Positions 1 through 7,483 of a DNA stretch of 64,000 nucleotides are shown piece by piece. Positions within the stretch are counted from its first letter, which is position 1, and each line of letters opens with the position of its first letter. Below the pieces are notes generated by a model. The model searched no databases, was not told where the DNA came from, and was given only the letters and a program-made list of their open reading frames with translations. The position numbers and the translations under genes are program-made. Where the stretch lies: contig NZ_CP074102.1 in the NCBI RefSeq assembly GCF_018310535.1, positions 3,720,001 through 3,784,000 of the forward strand, written 5' to 3'. This DNA is from Streptomyces mirabilis (GTDB lineage: Bacteria > Actinomycetota > Actinomycetes > Streptomycetales > Streptomycetaceae).

Positions 1-249
1 GGGCCCTTGGGCGTGTTCCCGCCCCCCGTGTGCCTCTACGAACCAACGGGCCTGGACCAGCAGTCCACCCGCACCACAGCGCGGGTCGTACACCCGTCCT
101 TCGCGCGGCTCCAGGATCTCGACCAGGTTCCTTGCCACGCTCCTCGGCGTGCGGAACTCCCCGCCCCGTTTCCCTTCGATCCGCCGCAGCTCACGTTGCC
201 ACTCCATGAACCGATGCCGTAGCTCCACGACCTCGGACAAACCGAGTCC
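1..249 (-). pseudogene. Type I restriction DNA methylase (HsdM-like) fragment, runs off the left edge
   Basis: The minus strand from about 249 down to 1 reads as the N6-adenine methylase core of a type I modification subunit. A segment [11 protein letters not shown] is followed by [15 protein letters not shown] and then [12 protein letters not shown]. In HsdM proteins the equivalents are GEFYTPRSVV and the SAM-binding motif DPCCGSGGMFVQ. Seen: the SAM motif is recognisable but altered (DPRCGAGG), and a Tyr in the FYTP motif is Arg. The first possible ATG is at 207, but similarity-like sequence begins upstream of it and a stop lies only slightly further up, so the N-terminal target-independent part is missing. 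I infer a decayed remnant. The NPPF catalytic motif would lie left of the window, so whether that part survives is unknown. It sits beside an integrase remnant and a tRNA. Confidence 0.6.
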
Positions 250-284
250 ATGGACAGCAAACTGCTTGCCGCTGCACTCCGGTC

Positions 285-455
285 ATGCCCGCGGGCACCA
301 TCCTGAATGAGCCGGGCGTGGACATGCCGACGATCATGGAGATCCTTCGGCACACCCAGATCAGTCGGACCCGCCGGTACGTGAAGGGAAGATCTCGCCT
401 ATCGAAGGACGCGGTGCGCCGGCCGCGTGGGAAACGTCTTCGTGCCGCAGCGTGA
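285..455 (+). pseudogene. C-terminal remnant of a tyrosine site-specific integrase
   Basis: A 56-residue open frame encodes the last part of a tyrosine recombinase. It reads TILNEPGVDMPTIMEILRHT, then QISRTRRYVKG, then a basic tail. The HT-Q-x5-RYV block is the box II region with the usual final His and the catalytic Tyr of phage-type integrases. The catalytic domain upstream (Arg and the HxxR His-Arg) is absent: preceding sequence is only weakly like RHT-A-T. It is therefore a truncated, non-functional fragment. It lies on the 3' side of tRNA-Thr, where integrases of tRNA-borne elements normally sit. An alternative, a functional small peptide, is unlikely because the recombinase fold is incomplete. 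Confidence 0.65.
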
Positions 456-526
456 ACCCGCGATGGAGACCACAATCGAGACCACGGGCGGCAAGGCGGC
501 ACGTGCACGGCGCCGTCATCGCGTCC

Positions 527-573
527 GAAAAAGCAAAAGCCCCAGGTCACGGCGAGTGAGAATCCTGGGGCTT
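527..573 (-). terminator. Rho-independent terminator of tRNA-Thr
   Basis: On the minus strand a 10-bp perfect stem (AAGCCCCAGG, arms 564-573 and 537-546) is followed by TTTTGCTTTTT. This is a canonical intrinsic terminator 7 nt after the tRNA 3' end. It separates the tRNA from the integrase remnant. Confidence 0.85.
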
Positions 574-579
574 CCACAG

Positions 580-653
580 AGCCGCCTTCGGGATTCGAAC
601 CCGAGACCTACGCATTACGAGTGCGTTGCTCTGGCCATCTGAGCTAAGGCGGC
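580..653 (-). tRNA. tRNA-Thr (anticodon CGU)
   Basis: The cloverleaf folds completely: acceptor GCCGCCT pairs with AGGCGGC, D-arm GCTC/GAGC, anticodon stem ACGCA/TGCGT with loop CTCGTAA (anticodon CGT), and T-arm TCGGG/CCCGA around TTCGAAT. CCA is not encoded, as is usual in actinobacteria. The gene has its own terminator. The adjoining integrase tail suggests its 3' end served as an attachment site for an integrative element. Confidence 0.95.
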
Positions 654-760
654 GCGCTGTCCGCACTATGGTGCGATCAGCAACGTCGGTAAGTCTACAC
701 AGTTTCCGGGGGTGCTCCGTACACGCCCCGGGAGGGCCGGCTCCGGGGCGTGTGGGAGGG

Positions 761-2320
761 CTATGAGCAGCGCTTTCCCTTCGCGGGAGGGGTGCCCTGG
801 AGGAGGTAGCGGTCGATCGTGGAGTCGATGCAGACGCTGCCGCGGCCGTACGCGGTGTGGCCGTCGCCGACGTAGGTGAGGAGGACTCCGGAGGAGAGCT
901 GGGAGGCGAGGGACTTGGCCCAGGCGTAGGGGGTGGCCGGGTCCCGGGTGGTGCCGACCACGAGGATCGGGCCCGCGCCCTTCGCCTCGATGCGGTGCGG
1001 CTCGCCGGTGGGCTTCACGGGCCAGTACGCGCAGTTGAGGGAGGCCCAGGCCAGGCCGTCACCGAAGACGGGGGACGCCTTCTCGAAGACGGGAAGACCC
1101 TTCTCCACCTGGTCGGGTGTGGAGAAGGCGGCCGGGAGGTCGAGGCAGTTCACGGCCGCGTTGGCGAACATCAGGTTCGCGTACTTGCCGTCGGCGTCGC
1201 GCTCGTAATAGCTGTCGGAGAGGGCGAGCAGGCCCGCGCCGTCCTTGTCCTTCATCGCCGCGGTGAGCGCCTCGCGCAGCTGCGGCCACGCCGCCTGGTC
1301 GTACATCGCCGCGATCACGCCCGTCGTCGCGAGCGCCTCGCCGAGCTTTCGGCCGCCCGCGTCGCCGGTCGGGATCGGCTTCGCGTCGAGCTTCTTGAAG
1401 AAGGCGCTGAGGTTCTTGCCGACCTGGTCCGGGCTCGTGCCCGGACCACCCAGCGGGCAGTCGCTGTGGCGCACGCAGTCCTTCGCGAAGGACTGGAACG
1501 CCGTCTCGAAGCCCGCCGTCTGGTCCTGGTTGAGTTTGCGTGCGGACAGGGACGGGTCCATCGCGCCGTCCAGGACCATGCGGCCCACCCGGTCCGGGAA
1601 CAGGCCCGCGTACGTCGCCCCGAGGAACGTCCCGTACGACGCCCCCACGTAGTTCAGCTTCTGGTCGCCCAGGACCGCGCGCAGGATGTCCATGTCCCGG
1701 GCCGCTTCGACCGTGGACACGTGCCGCAGCAGGTTCGGCGAGCGCCGGCCGCAGCCCTCGGCGAACTTCTTGTACGCGTCGACCAGTTCACCCGTCTCCT
1801 TCTTGTCGTCGGGGGTGACGTCCGTCTCCGTGTACGTGTCCATCTGATGGCCGGTGAGGCACTCGACGGGCTCGCTGCGAGCCACCCCGCGCGGGTCGAC
1901 CGCGACCATGTCGTAGCGGGCACGGACCTCAGCCGGGTAGCCGATCCCCGCGTACGACTGGAGGTAGCCCACCGCCGAGCCGCCCGGGCCGCCCGGGTTG
2001 ACCAGCAGCGAGCCGATGCGCTTGCCGGGACCTGTCGCCTTCTTGCGGGCCACGGCCAGCTTGACGTCGCCCGAGGCCGGTTTCGCGTAGTCGAGAGGCG
2101 CCTTCATCGTGGCGCACTCGAAGCCGGAGGCGCCGCAGCTGCGCCAGGCCAGCTTCTGGTTGTAGTACGACGACAGCGTGGAGGGTGTGGCGCGGGGCAG
2201 TGCGGCCAGCACCGCGTCCGCCGACGTCGTGGCCGTCCTGGTCGAACTCCCCGTGGAGCAGGCAGAGACGAGCAGCGCGGTGGCGGCGAGCAGCACGCCG
2301 CCCGCACGGACGGTACGCAT
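761..2320 (-). CDS. Secreted S33-family tripeptidyl aminopeptidase-like lipoprotein
   Basis: An alpha/beta-hydrolase of the S33/TAP-like peptidase family, predicted to be lipid-anchored outside the cell where it would trim N-terminal peptides. Seen: the chosen ATG at 2320 gives an n-region MRTVRAGG, a hydrophobic stretch and lipobox LVSAC, with the lipidated Cys near residue 21. The nucleophile elbow is GASYG (Ser near 227), the acid is in GTTRDPATPY (near 458) and the His is in GDGHTAYG (near 487), in the TAP C-terminal domain. The oxyanion region NPGGPGGS is present. The frame remains open to ATG codons at 2401 and 2479; those starts would add an Arg-rich extension and lack a clear ribosome site, so they are less likely but not excluded. 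Streptomyces carry several such secreted peptidases. The natural substrate cannot be read from sequence. Confidence 0.88.
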   Translation of the reverse strand: MRTVRAGGVLLAATALLVSACSTGSSTRTATTSADAVLAALPRATPSTLSSYYNQKLAWRSCGASGFECATMKAPLDYAKPASGDVKLAVARKKATGPGKRIGSLLVNPGGPGGSAVGYLQSYAGIGYPAEVRARYDMVAVDPRGVARSEPVECLTGHQMDTYTETDVTPDDKKETGELVDAYKKFAEGCGRRSPNLLRHVSTVEAARDMDILRAVLGDQKLNYVGASYGTFLGATYAGLFPDRVGRMVLDGAMDPSLSARKLNQDQTAGFETAFQSFAKDCVRHSDCPLGGPGTSPDQVGKNLSAFFKKLDAKPIPTGDAGGRKLGEALATTGVIAAMYDQAAWPQLREALTAAMKDKDGAGLLALSDSYYERDADGKYANLMFANAAVNCLDLPAAFSTPDQVEKGLPVFEKASPVFGDGLAWASLNCAYWPVKPTGEPHRIEAKGAGPILVVGTTRDPATPYAWAKSLASQLSSGVLLTYVGDGHTAYGRGSVCIDSTIDRYLLQGTPPAKGKRCS

Positions 2321-2627
2321 CGCGCGGATCGCACCGCGGGGTCGGTTCGGCCGACGGGACCGGGGCGGCCGGGGGGTGCGCCTGAAGTACCTGGAGTACA
2401 TCTCGCGAGCGTAACCCTGAGCGATGCAATGATCACCAACAGTCGCGGATGTGCCTCGTACGAGTGATTCCGTCAACACGGCGACTCAACTCCTGGTCCC
2501 CACACCTCGCCTCAGCTCCTCACTCCGGCCCCTCGCCACGGCCCGGCCCGGCTGTCGGCTGTTAGCTCTCGGCTGGTCGCTGTCGGCTCCAGTTCCTCGG
2601 CTCGAGCGTGCCGCCGAGACTCTCGGC

Positions 2628-3833
2628 TCAGCCCGCCCGCAGCGCCATCGTCATCGCCTCCACCGCCAGCAGCGGGGCCACATTGCGGTCCAGTGCCTCG
2701 CGGCACGCGGCGATCGCGTCGATCCGGCGAAGGGTCGCCTCCGGCGAGCTGCCACGGGCGAGGCGCTCGAGTACATCCTCGGCCTCCGTGTTGGCGAGGG
2801 CCACCCGGGAGCCGAGCTGGAGGGCGAGGACGTCGCGGTAGAAGCCGGTGAGGTCGATGAGGGCCAGGTCCAGGCTGTCGCGCTGCGTACGCGTTCTCCG
2901 GCGCTTCTGCCGGTCCTCCAGCTCCTTCATGACGCCCGCGGTGCCACGCGGCATACGGCCGCCCTGCGACGCGCCGAGGGCCGTCTTCAGGTCTTCGGTC
3001 TCCTTGACGTCAACTTCCTCGGCGAGCTGCTTGGCGTCCTCCGAGGCCGTGTCGATCAGCTCCTGGGCCGCCTTGAGACAGCCGCCGATGTCGTCGACCC
3101 GAAGCGGGAGCTTGAGGACGGCGGCCCGGCGCTCACGGGCACGCTGGTCCGTGGCGAGACGGCGGGCGCGCCCGATGTGCCCCTGTGTCGCGCGGGCGGC
3201 GGCCGCCGCGACAGCGAGCTCGATGCCATCACGGCGGACGAGGATGTCGGCTACCGCGTCCACCGGCGGGGTGCGCAGGGTGAGCAGGCGGCAGCGGGAG
3301 CGGATGGTGGGCAGGACGTCCTCGATGGAGGGCGCGCAGAGCAGCCAGACCGTACGGGGGGCCGGTTCCTCGACGGCCTTCAGAAGGACGTTGCCCGCGC
3401 CCTCCGTGAGGCGGTCCGCGTCCTCCAGGACGATGACCTGCCAGCGGCCGGTCGCCGGGGACATCTGGGCGCGGCGGACCAGGTCGCGGGTCTCCTTCAC
3501 ACCGATGGAGAGGAGGTCGGTGCGGACGATCTGCACATCGGCGTGCGTCCCGATCAGGCTGGTGTGGCAGCCGTCGCAGAAGCCGCAGCCGGGGACTCCG
3601 CCCAGCGCGCGGTCGGGGCTCACGCACTGGAGCGCCGCCGCGAAGGCCCGCGCCGCGGTGGAACGCCCGGAGCCGGGCGGGCCGGTGAACAGCCAGGCGT
3701 GCGTCATCTTGGACGCCTCGGGGAGCGGGGTGTCCGCGGCGACCGCCGAAACGAGGGCGTCGGCGTCACGAGCGGCGGCGGCGAGCTGCTCGCTCACCTT
3801 GTCCTGGCCCACCAGGTCGTCCCATACAGGCAC
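2628..3833 (-). CDS. holB: DNA polymerase III subunit delta' (clamp loader)
   Basis: Delta' subunit of the replicative clamp loader, which helps load the beta clamp onto primed DNA. Seen: P-loop GPPGSGRST near residue 52, a zinc-binding cluster CGFCDGC with a further upstream Cys, the Walker B-like LEDADRL and the sensor/SRC motif IRSRC, in the right order for the AAA+ fold. The length of 401 aa fits actinobacterial HolB. I chose the GTG at 3833 (reading VPVWDDLVGQ) because AAAGGGCGG lies just upstream; the frame is open to ATG at 3875 and 3932 but that extension is not HolB-like. The gene follows the membrane-TMPK gene with an 80-nt gap containing a 7-bp tandem repeat. The tmk-holB pairing is common in bacteria and supports the call. 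Confidence 0.95.
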   Translation of the reverse strand: MPVWDDLVGQDKVSEQLAAAARDADALVSAVAADTPLPEASKMTHAWLFTGPPGSGRSTAARAFAAALQCVSPDRALGGVPGCGFCDGCHTSLIGTHADVQIVRTDLLSIGVKETRDLVRRAQMSPATGRWQVIVLEDADRLTEGAGNVLLKAVEEPAPRTVWLLCAPSIEDVLPTIRSRCRLLTLRTPPVDAVADILVRRDGIELAVAAAAARATQGHIGRARRLATDQRARERRAAVLKLPLRVDDIGGCLKAAQELIDTASEDAKQLAEEVDVKETEDLKTALGASQGGRMPRGTAGVMKELEDRQKRRRTRTQRDSLDLALIDLTGFYRDVLALQLGSRVALANTEAEDVLERLARGSSPEATLRRIDAIAACREALDRNVAPLLAVEAMTMALRAG

Positions 3834-3914
3834 GGGGCACCGCCCTTTCGTCGCACTTTGCCTTGCCGCGTCCATTGTGCGGGGCACCACTGACAACAGG
3901 TCCCCGGCACCGCT

Positions 3915-3948
3915 CCACGAACCACGAACCACGAACCTCGAACCACGG
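3915..3948. repeat. 7-bp tandem repeat (CCACGAA, about 4.9 copies)
   Basis: Three exact CCACGAA units are followed by one CCTCGAA and a partial CCACGG, in the gap between the tmk fusion and holB. The period is not a multiple of three across the spacer. No function is evident; slippage is plausible. Confidence 0.85.
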
Positions 3949-4007
3949 CCAGACAGCGGTGCCGCCGCTCTCAGCGGCCGCTCTCAAGAGCGGCTCCCGA
4001 CAGCGGC

Positions 4008-7000
4008 TCAGCGACGGCGGCGACCGCCCCGTCCCTCGCTCCCGTCGCCCTGCTCGTCGTCGTCACGCGGGCCCAGCAGTTCGTCCGCCAGGGTCGGGAG
4101 ATCGTCGAGCGGGGTTTCCTCCGCCCAGTCGGAACGGGGGCGGCGGCGCGGTGCGCCCTCGGCATTGACCTGGGGCAGCTCGCGCGTACGGTCACCGGCC
4201 CTCTCGGGCCGGGGCTCGGGCCGCTCGTCCCGGAAGAACCCCGGAGGCACTCGGTCCGCGGGATCACCCGCACCGGCATCCGCACCGGCGTCCGGGGCGG
4301 CACCCGCGCCCCCGTCGCGTACCGGAGGAAGCACCGCCGTCTCGTCGGCCGCGCCCGGAACCACCGGCGGCAGCACGGTCGTCTCGTCCGCGGCCCCCGG
4401 AACCACCGGCGGGAGCACGGCCGTCTTCTCGGCCGCTTCCTCGGGCACGGGCGGCTTCGGCAGCTTGGCCGTCTCCTCCGAGTCGGAACGGGAACCCTCG
4501 CGGCTCTCTCCGGAGCGCACGGGCCGCAGCACCGTCGTCTCGTCCACCGAGCCGCCCGAGGTGCTCGGTGGCGTCACGACCGGCGTGGGAACCGTCGTCT
4601 CGTTGTCGGCCACGGGACCCGCGGCCGTCGACTCGCCAGAACCCACAGGTGCCGAAGCGGAAGGAGAAGCCGACGCAGGAGCTGAAGCAGAAGCCGCAGC
4701 CGAAGCAGAAGCAGAAGCGGACGTCGAAGCCGCCGTGGCCGCGGCCGCCGCCGCTGCCGCTGCCGCCGTCTCCGTCGCGGCCCGTCGCGCCTCCTCGGCC
4801 CGCAGCAGCGCCTCCTCGGCCTTGCGCTGCTTCTCCAGACGGCGCTCCTCGGCCTCGGCCCGCAGCCGTGCCTGCTCCTCGGCCAGCCTGCGCAGCCGGT
4901 CCTGCTCGGCGGCCTGGGCCTGCTCCTCGGCCAGCAGCCGCGCCCGCTCCTCCTCGGCCCGGCGGCGGGCCTCCTCGGCGCGCTGTCGGGCCTCCTCCGC
5001 CTGGCGCTCGGCCTCGCGCCGCTGAGCCTCCTCCAGCTCGCGCTGCTTGCGCTCCTCTTCCTCCGCACGCAGCCGGGCGAGCTGTTCCTGGCGCTCGCGC
5101 TCCAGTCGCTCTTCCTCGGCCTTGCGGGCGGCCTCTTCCTCGGCCTTGCGCCGGGCCTCCTCCTCGGCCGCCTTGCGTGCCTCCTCCTGGGCCTTCACCT
5201 CGGCCTCGGAGAGGGGCAGCATCACGTCGAGCCGGTGCCGGACGACGGTGGTGACCGCCTCGGGCTCCTGGGCGGCGTCGACGACCAGGTACCGGCCCGG
5301 GTCGGCGGCGGCCAGCGTCAGGAAACCGGACCGCACGCGCGTGTGGAACTCGACCGGCTCCGACTCCAGCCGGTCGGGCGCCTCCGTGAAGCGCTCACGC
5401 GCCGCCTCCGGGGAGACGTCGAGGAGCACCGTCAGATGCGGCACCAGTCCGTTGGTCGCCCATCGGTTGATGCGGGCGATCTCGGTCGGGGACAGGTCCC
5501 GGCCGGCTCCCTGGTAGGCCACCGACGAGTCGATGTAGCGGTCGGAGATGACGACGGCGCCCCGCTCCAGCGCGGGCCGCACCACCGTGTCCACGTGCTC
5601 GGCGCGGTCGGCGGCGTACAGCAGTGCCTCCGCGCGGTGCGACAGGCCCGCCGACGACACGTCCAGCAGGATCGACCGCAGCCGCTTGCCGACCGGCGTG
5701 GCGCCCGGCTCGCGGGTCACCACGACCTCGTGGCCCTTCGCGCGGATCCACTCCGCGAGCGCTTCCGCCTGCGTCGACTTCCCGGCCCCGTCGCCGCCCT
5801 CCAGGGCGATGAAGAACCCGTTCGCGGTGGGATTCTGCACCGGGTCGTCGCCGCCGCGCAGCGCGTCCAGCAGGTCGTGCCGCAGCGGCACTCCGGAGCG
5901 GTCGTCGACCTTGGCGAGCACCAGGGCGGCGACCGGCAGCAGCAGGGCACCCACCAGCATCAGCGTGAAGGCGGCGCCTCCGTGCGCGAACACGAACTTG
6001 CCGTTCTCGAGGCGGTGTGGGCCGATCGCCGCGGCCACCACCGGCGCCAGCAGGGCGCCGAGCGCCACGGAGACCCGTACGACCGCGTGCAGGTGTTCCG
6101 TCGTACGCGCCCGCCGGTACTCCTCGGTCTCCTGGTCGAGCAGCGCGTGCCCGGTGTTCGCGGCGACGCCCGCGCCGACGCCCGCGAGGGCGGCGATCAG
6201 CAACACCGTGGTGACGTCCGGGACCAGACCGGCGGCCAGCAGCGCGATCCCGGTGAAGGCGATCGCCAGCGAGAGCAGCCTGCGCCGCGACAACGACGGC
6301 AGCACGGAGGGGGCCGTCCGGATGCCGATGACGACAGCCCCGGTCAGCGCCAGCACCAGCAGGCCGTACGTGACCGGTCCGCCGCCCAGGTCCTTGGCCT
6401 GCAGCACGGAGACGGCGACGGCGGCCGCGACCGCCGCGGCGACGGCCGCGCAGGCGAGCACCAGGAGCGGGATCGCGCCGGTACGGCCCTTGTCGACGCC
6501 CGTGCCCGTCTTGGGGCGGCGCAGGCCCTCCAGGGGCGAGCGCGCACGCGGGGTGCGGGTGTCGGGCAGTTCGAGGAATGTGAGCACCGAGAGCGAGGCG
6601 GCGAACAGTCCGGCGGCGACGTACGAGGCGAGCGCACCCTGGTGCTGGTCGAACCAGGCGATCCCGGCACCCAGCAGGTTGCTGACGAGCGACACCACGA
6701 CGAGCGTGGCGGCCGCGATCGGCACCGCCACGAAGGCCGTACGCAGTGACAGGCGCCGCAGCGCGTCCAGGTGGTCCGGCAGCGGGCGTACGGTGGCGCC
6801 CTCCAGCGGCGGCGCGGGCAGCAGCGCGGGCGCCGCGCTCTCCCGGCACACCGTCCAGAAGCGCTCGGCGACGCCGGTCACGAAGGCGAGGACGAGGAGG
6901 GCGGCGAGTGCGTTGTCCGGGGTCCAGTCGATCCACAGGGGCGCGAGGAGCATGAGCACGGCGCGCAGTCCGTCGGCTCCGACCATGGTCCAGCGCCGGT

Positions 7001-7343
7001 CGAGCGGCCCCTCCTGGGACGTCAGCGAGGTGAGCGGCCCAAGGAGTACGGCTCCGAAGAGCAGCGTGGCCAGAATGCGTGCCCCGAAGACGGCCGCCAC
7101 GGCCAGGGCGACCCCGCGGTAGCCACCGCCGAAGGAACCCTCCGCGATCGCCGCCTGAAGGACGAGGATGACCAGCACGAGCAGGGCCAGGGTGTCGCCG
7201 ACACCGCCCACCAGGTGGGCGCTCCACAACCGTTTCAGCTGAGGTCGGCGCAGCAACGCGCGGACGGCGCGCTCGCGGGAATCTGCGACCAGGGCGTCGT
7301 CGGGGGCCGGAGTGGGGGCCGTTGGGTGCTCGGCTCGCGTCAT
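4008..7343 (-). CDS. tmk: Membrane transporter-like domain fused to thymidylate kinase with coiled-coil tail
   Basis: A 1111-aa multidomain protein. Residues about 30-490 are hydrophobic, with roughly 10-12 membrane segments resembling an MFS transporter. Residues about 509-709 are a thymidylate kinase (dTMP to dTDP): P-loop EGGDGAGKST, the TREPG motif, DR motif SDRYIDSS and the lid-region sequence TEAPDRLE. Residues about 710-870 form an uninterrupted Glu/Ala/Arg-rich coiled coil. The remainder is Ala/Ser- and Pro-rich disorder with six copies of a motif like DETTVLPPV. Stand-alone TMPK is about 210 aa, so nearly 900 residues are extra; a comparable fusion is annotated at this locus in S. 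coelicolor. No other tmk is in the window, so I infer this is the functional enzyme, tethered to the membrane. The role of the transporter part is unknown. It lies between topA and holB on the same strand. Confidence 0.9.
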   Translation of the reverse strand: MTRAEHPTAPTPAPDDALVADSRERAVRALLRRPQLKRLWSAHLVGGVGDTLALLVLVILVLQAAIAEGSFGGGYRGVALAVAAVFGARILATLLFGAVLLGPLTSLTSQEGPLDRRWTMVGADGLRAVLMLLAPLWIDWTPDNALAALLVLAFVTGVAERFWTVCRESAAPALLPAPPLEGATVRPLPDHLDALRRLSLRTAFVAVPIAAATLVVVSLVSNLLGAGIAWFDQHQGALASYVAAGLFAASLSVLTFLELPDTRTPRARSPLEGLRRPKTGTGVDKGRTGAIPLLVLACAAVAAAVAAAVAVSVLQAKDLGGGPVTYGLLVLALTGAVVIGIRTAPSVLPSLSRRRLLSLAIAFTGIALLAAGLVPDVTTVLLIAALAGVGAGVAANTGHALLDQETEEYRRARTTEHLHAVVRVSVALGALLAPVVAAAIGPHRLENGKFVFAHGGAAFTLMLVGALLLPVAALVLAKVDDRSGVPLRHDLLDALRGGDDPVQNPTANGFFIALEGGDGAGKSTQAEALAEWIRAKGHEVVVTREPGATPVGKRLRSILLDVSSAGLSHRAEALLYAADRAEHVDTVVRPALERGAVVISDRYIDSSVAYQGAGRDLSPTEIARINRWATNGLVPHLTVLLDVSPEAARERFTEAPDRLESEPVEFHTRVRSGFLTLAAADPGRYLVVDAAQEPEAVTTVVRHRLDVMLPLSEAEVKAQEEARKAAEEEARRKAEEEAARKAEEERLERERQEQLARLRAEEEERKQRELEEAQRREAERQAEEARQRAEEARRRAEEERARLLAEEQAQAAEQDRLRRLAEEQARLRAEAEERRLEKQRKAEEALLRAEEARRAATETAAAAAAAAAATAASTSASASASAAASASAPASASPSASAPVGSGESTAAGPVADNETTVPTPVVTPPSTSGGSVDETTVLRPVRSGESREGSRSDSEETAKLPKPPVPEEAAEKTAVLPPVVPGAADETTVLPPVVPGAADETAVLPPVRDGGAGAAPDAGADAGAGDPADRVPPGFFRDERPEPRPERAGDRTRELPQVNAEGAPRRRPRSDWAEETPLDDLPTLADELLGPRDDDEQGDGSEGRGGRRRR

Positions 7344-7390
7344 CCTGCAAGCCTATCCGGCCCCACTGACTGCCCGTAGGGGTGCCCGAA

Positions 7391-7434
7391 CATGTGGACG
7401 CCCCCACACCGAAAGGTGTAGGGGCGTCCACATC
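7391..7434 (-). terminator. Large hairpin after topA
   Basis: Arms at 7392-7410 and 7415-7433 form a near-perfect stem of about 19 bp (one G-T or mismatch position) around a GAAA loop. It lies between the topA stop and the tmk start. There is no U-tract, as is common for Streptomyces terminators. It could also act as a processing signal. Confidence 0.75.
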
Positions 7435-7483
7435 TGAATCTGGCAGAGGCCACGAGACCTGACAGCGGCCGTGAGCCCGGACC

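Noticed and set aside
857..2467. A 536-codon plus-strand open frame
   Set aside because: It is the antisense shadow of the S33 peptidase gene, with Arg/Gly/Val-rich composition and no ribosome site.
2848..5025. A 725-codon plus-strand open frame across holB and the tmk tail
   Set aside because: Ser/Arg-rich shadow opposite two well-supported genes; no domain recognisable.
5395..7431. A 678-codon minus-strand frame within the tmk fusion
   Set aside because: Out-of-frame shadow of the same strand; composition is Arg/Gly/Ala and lacks membrane segments.
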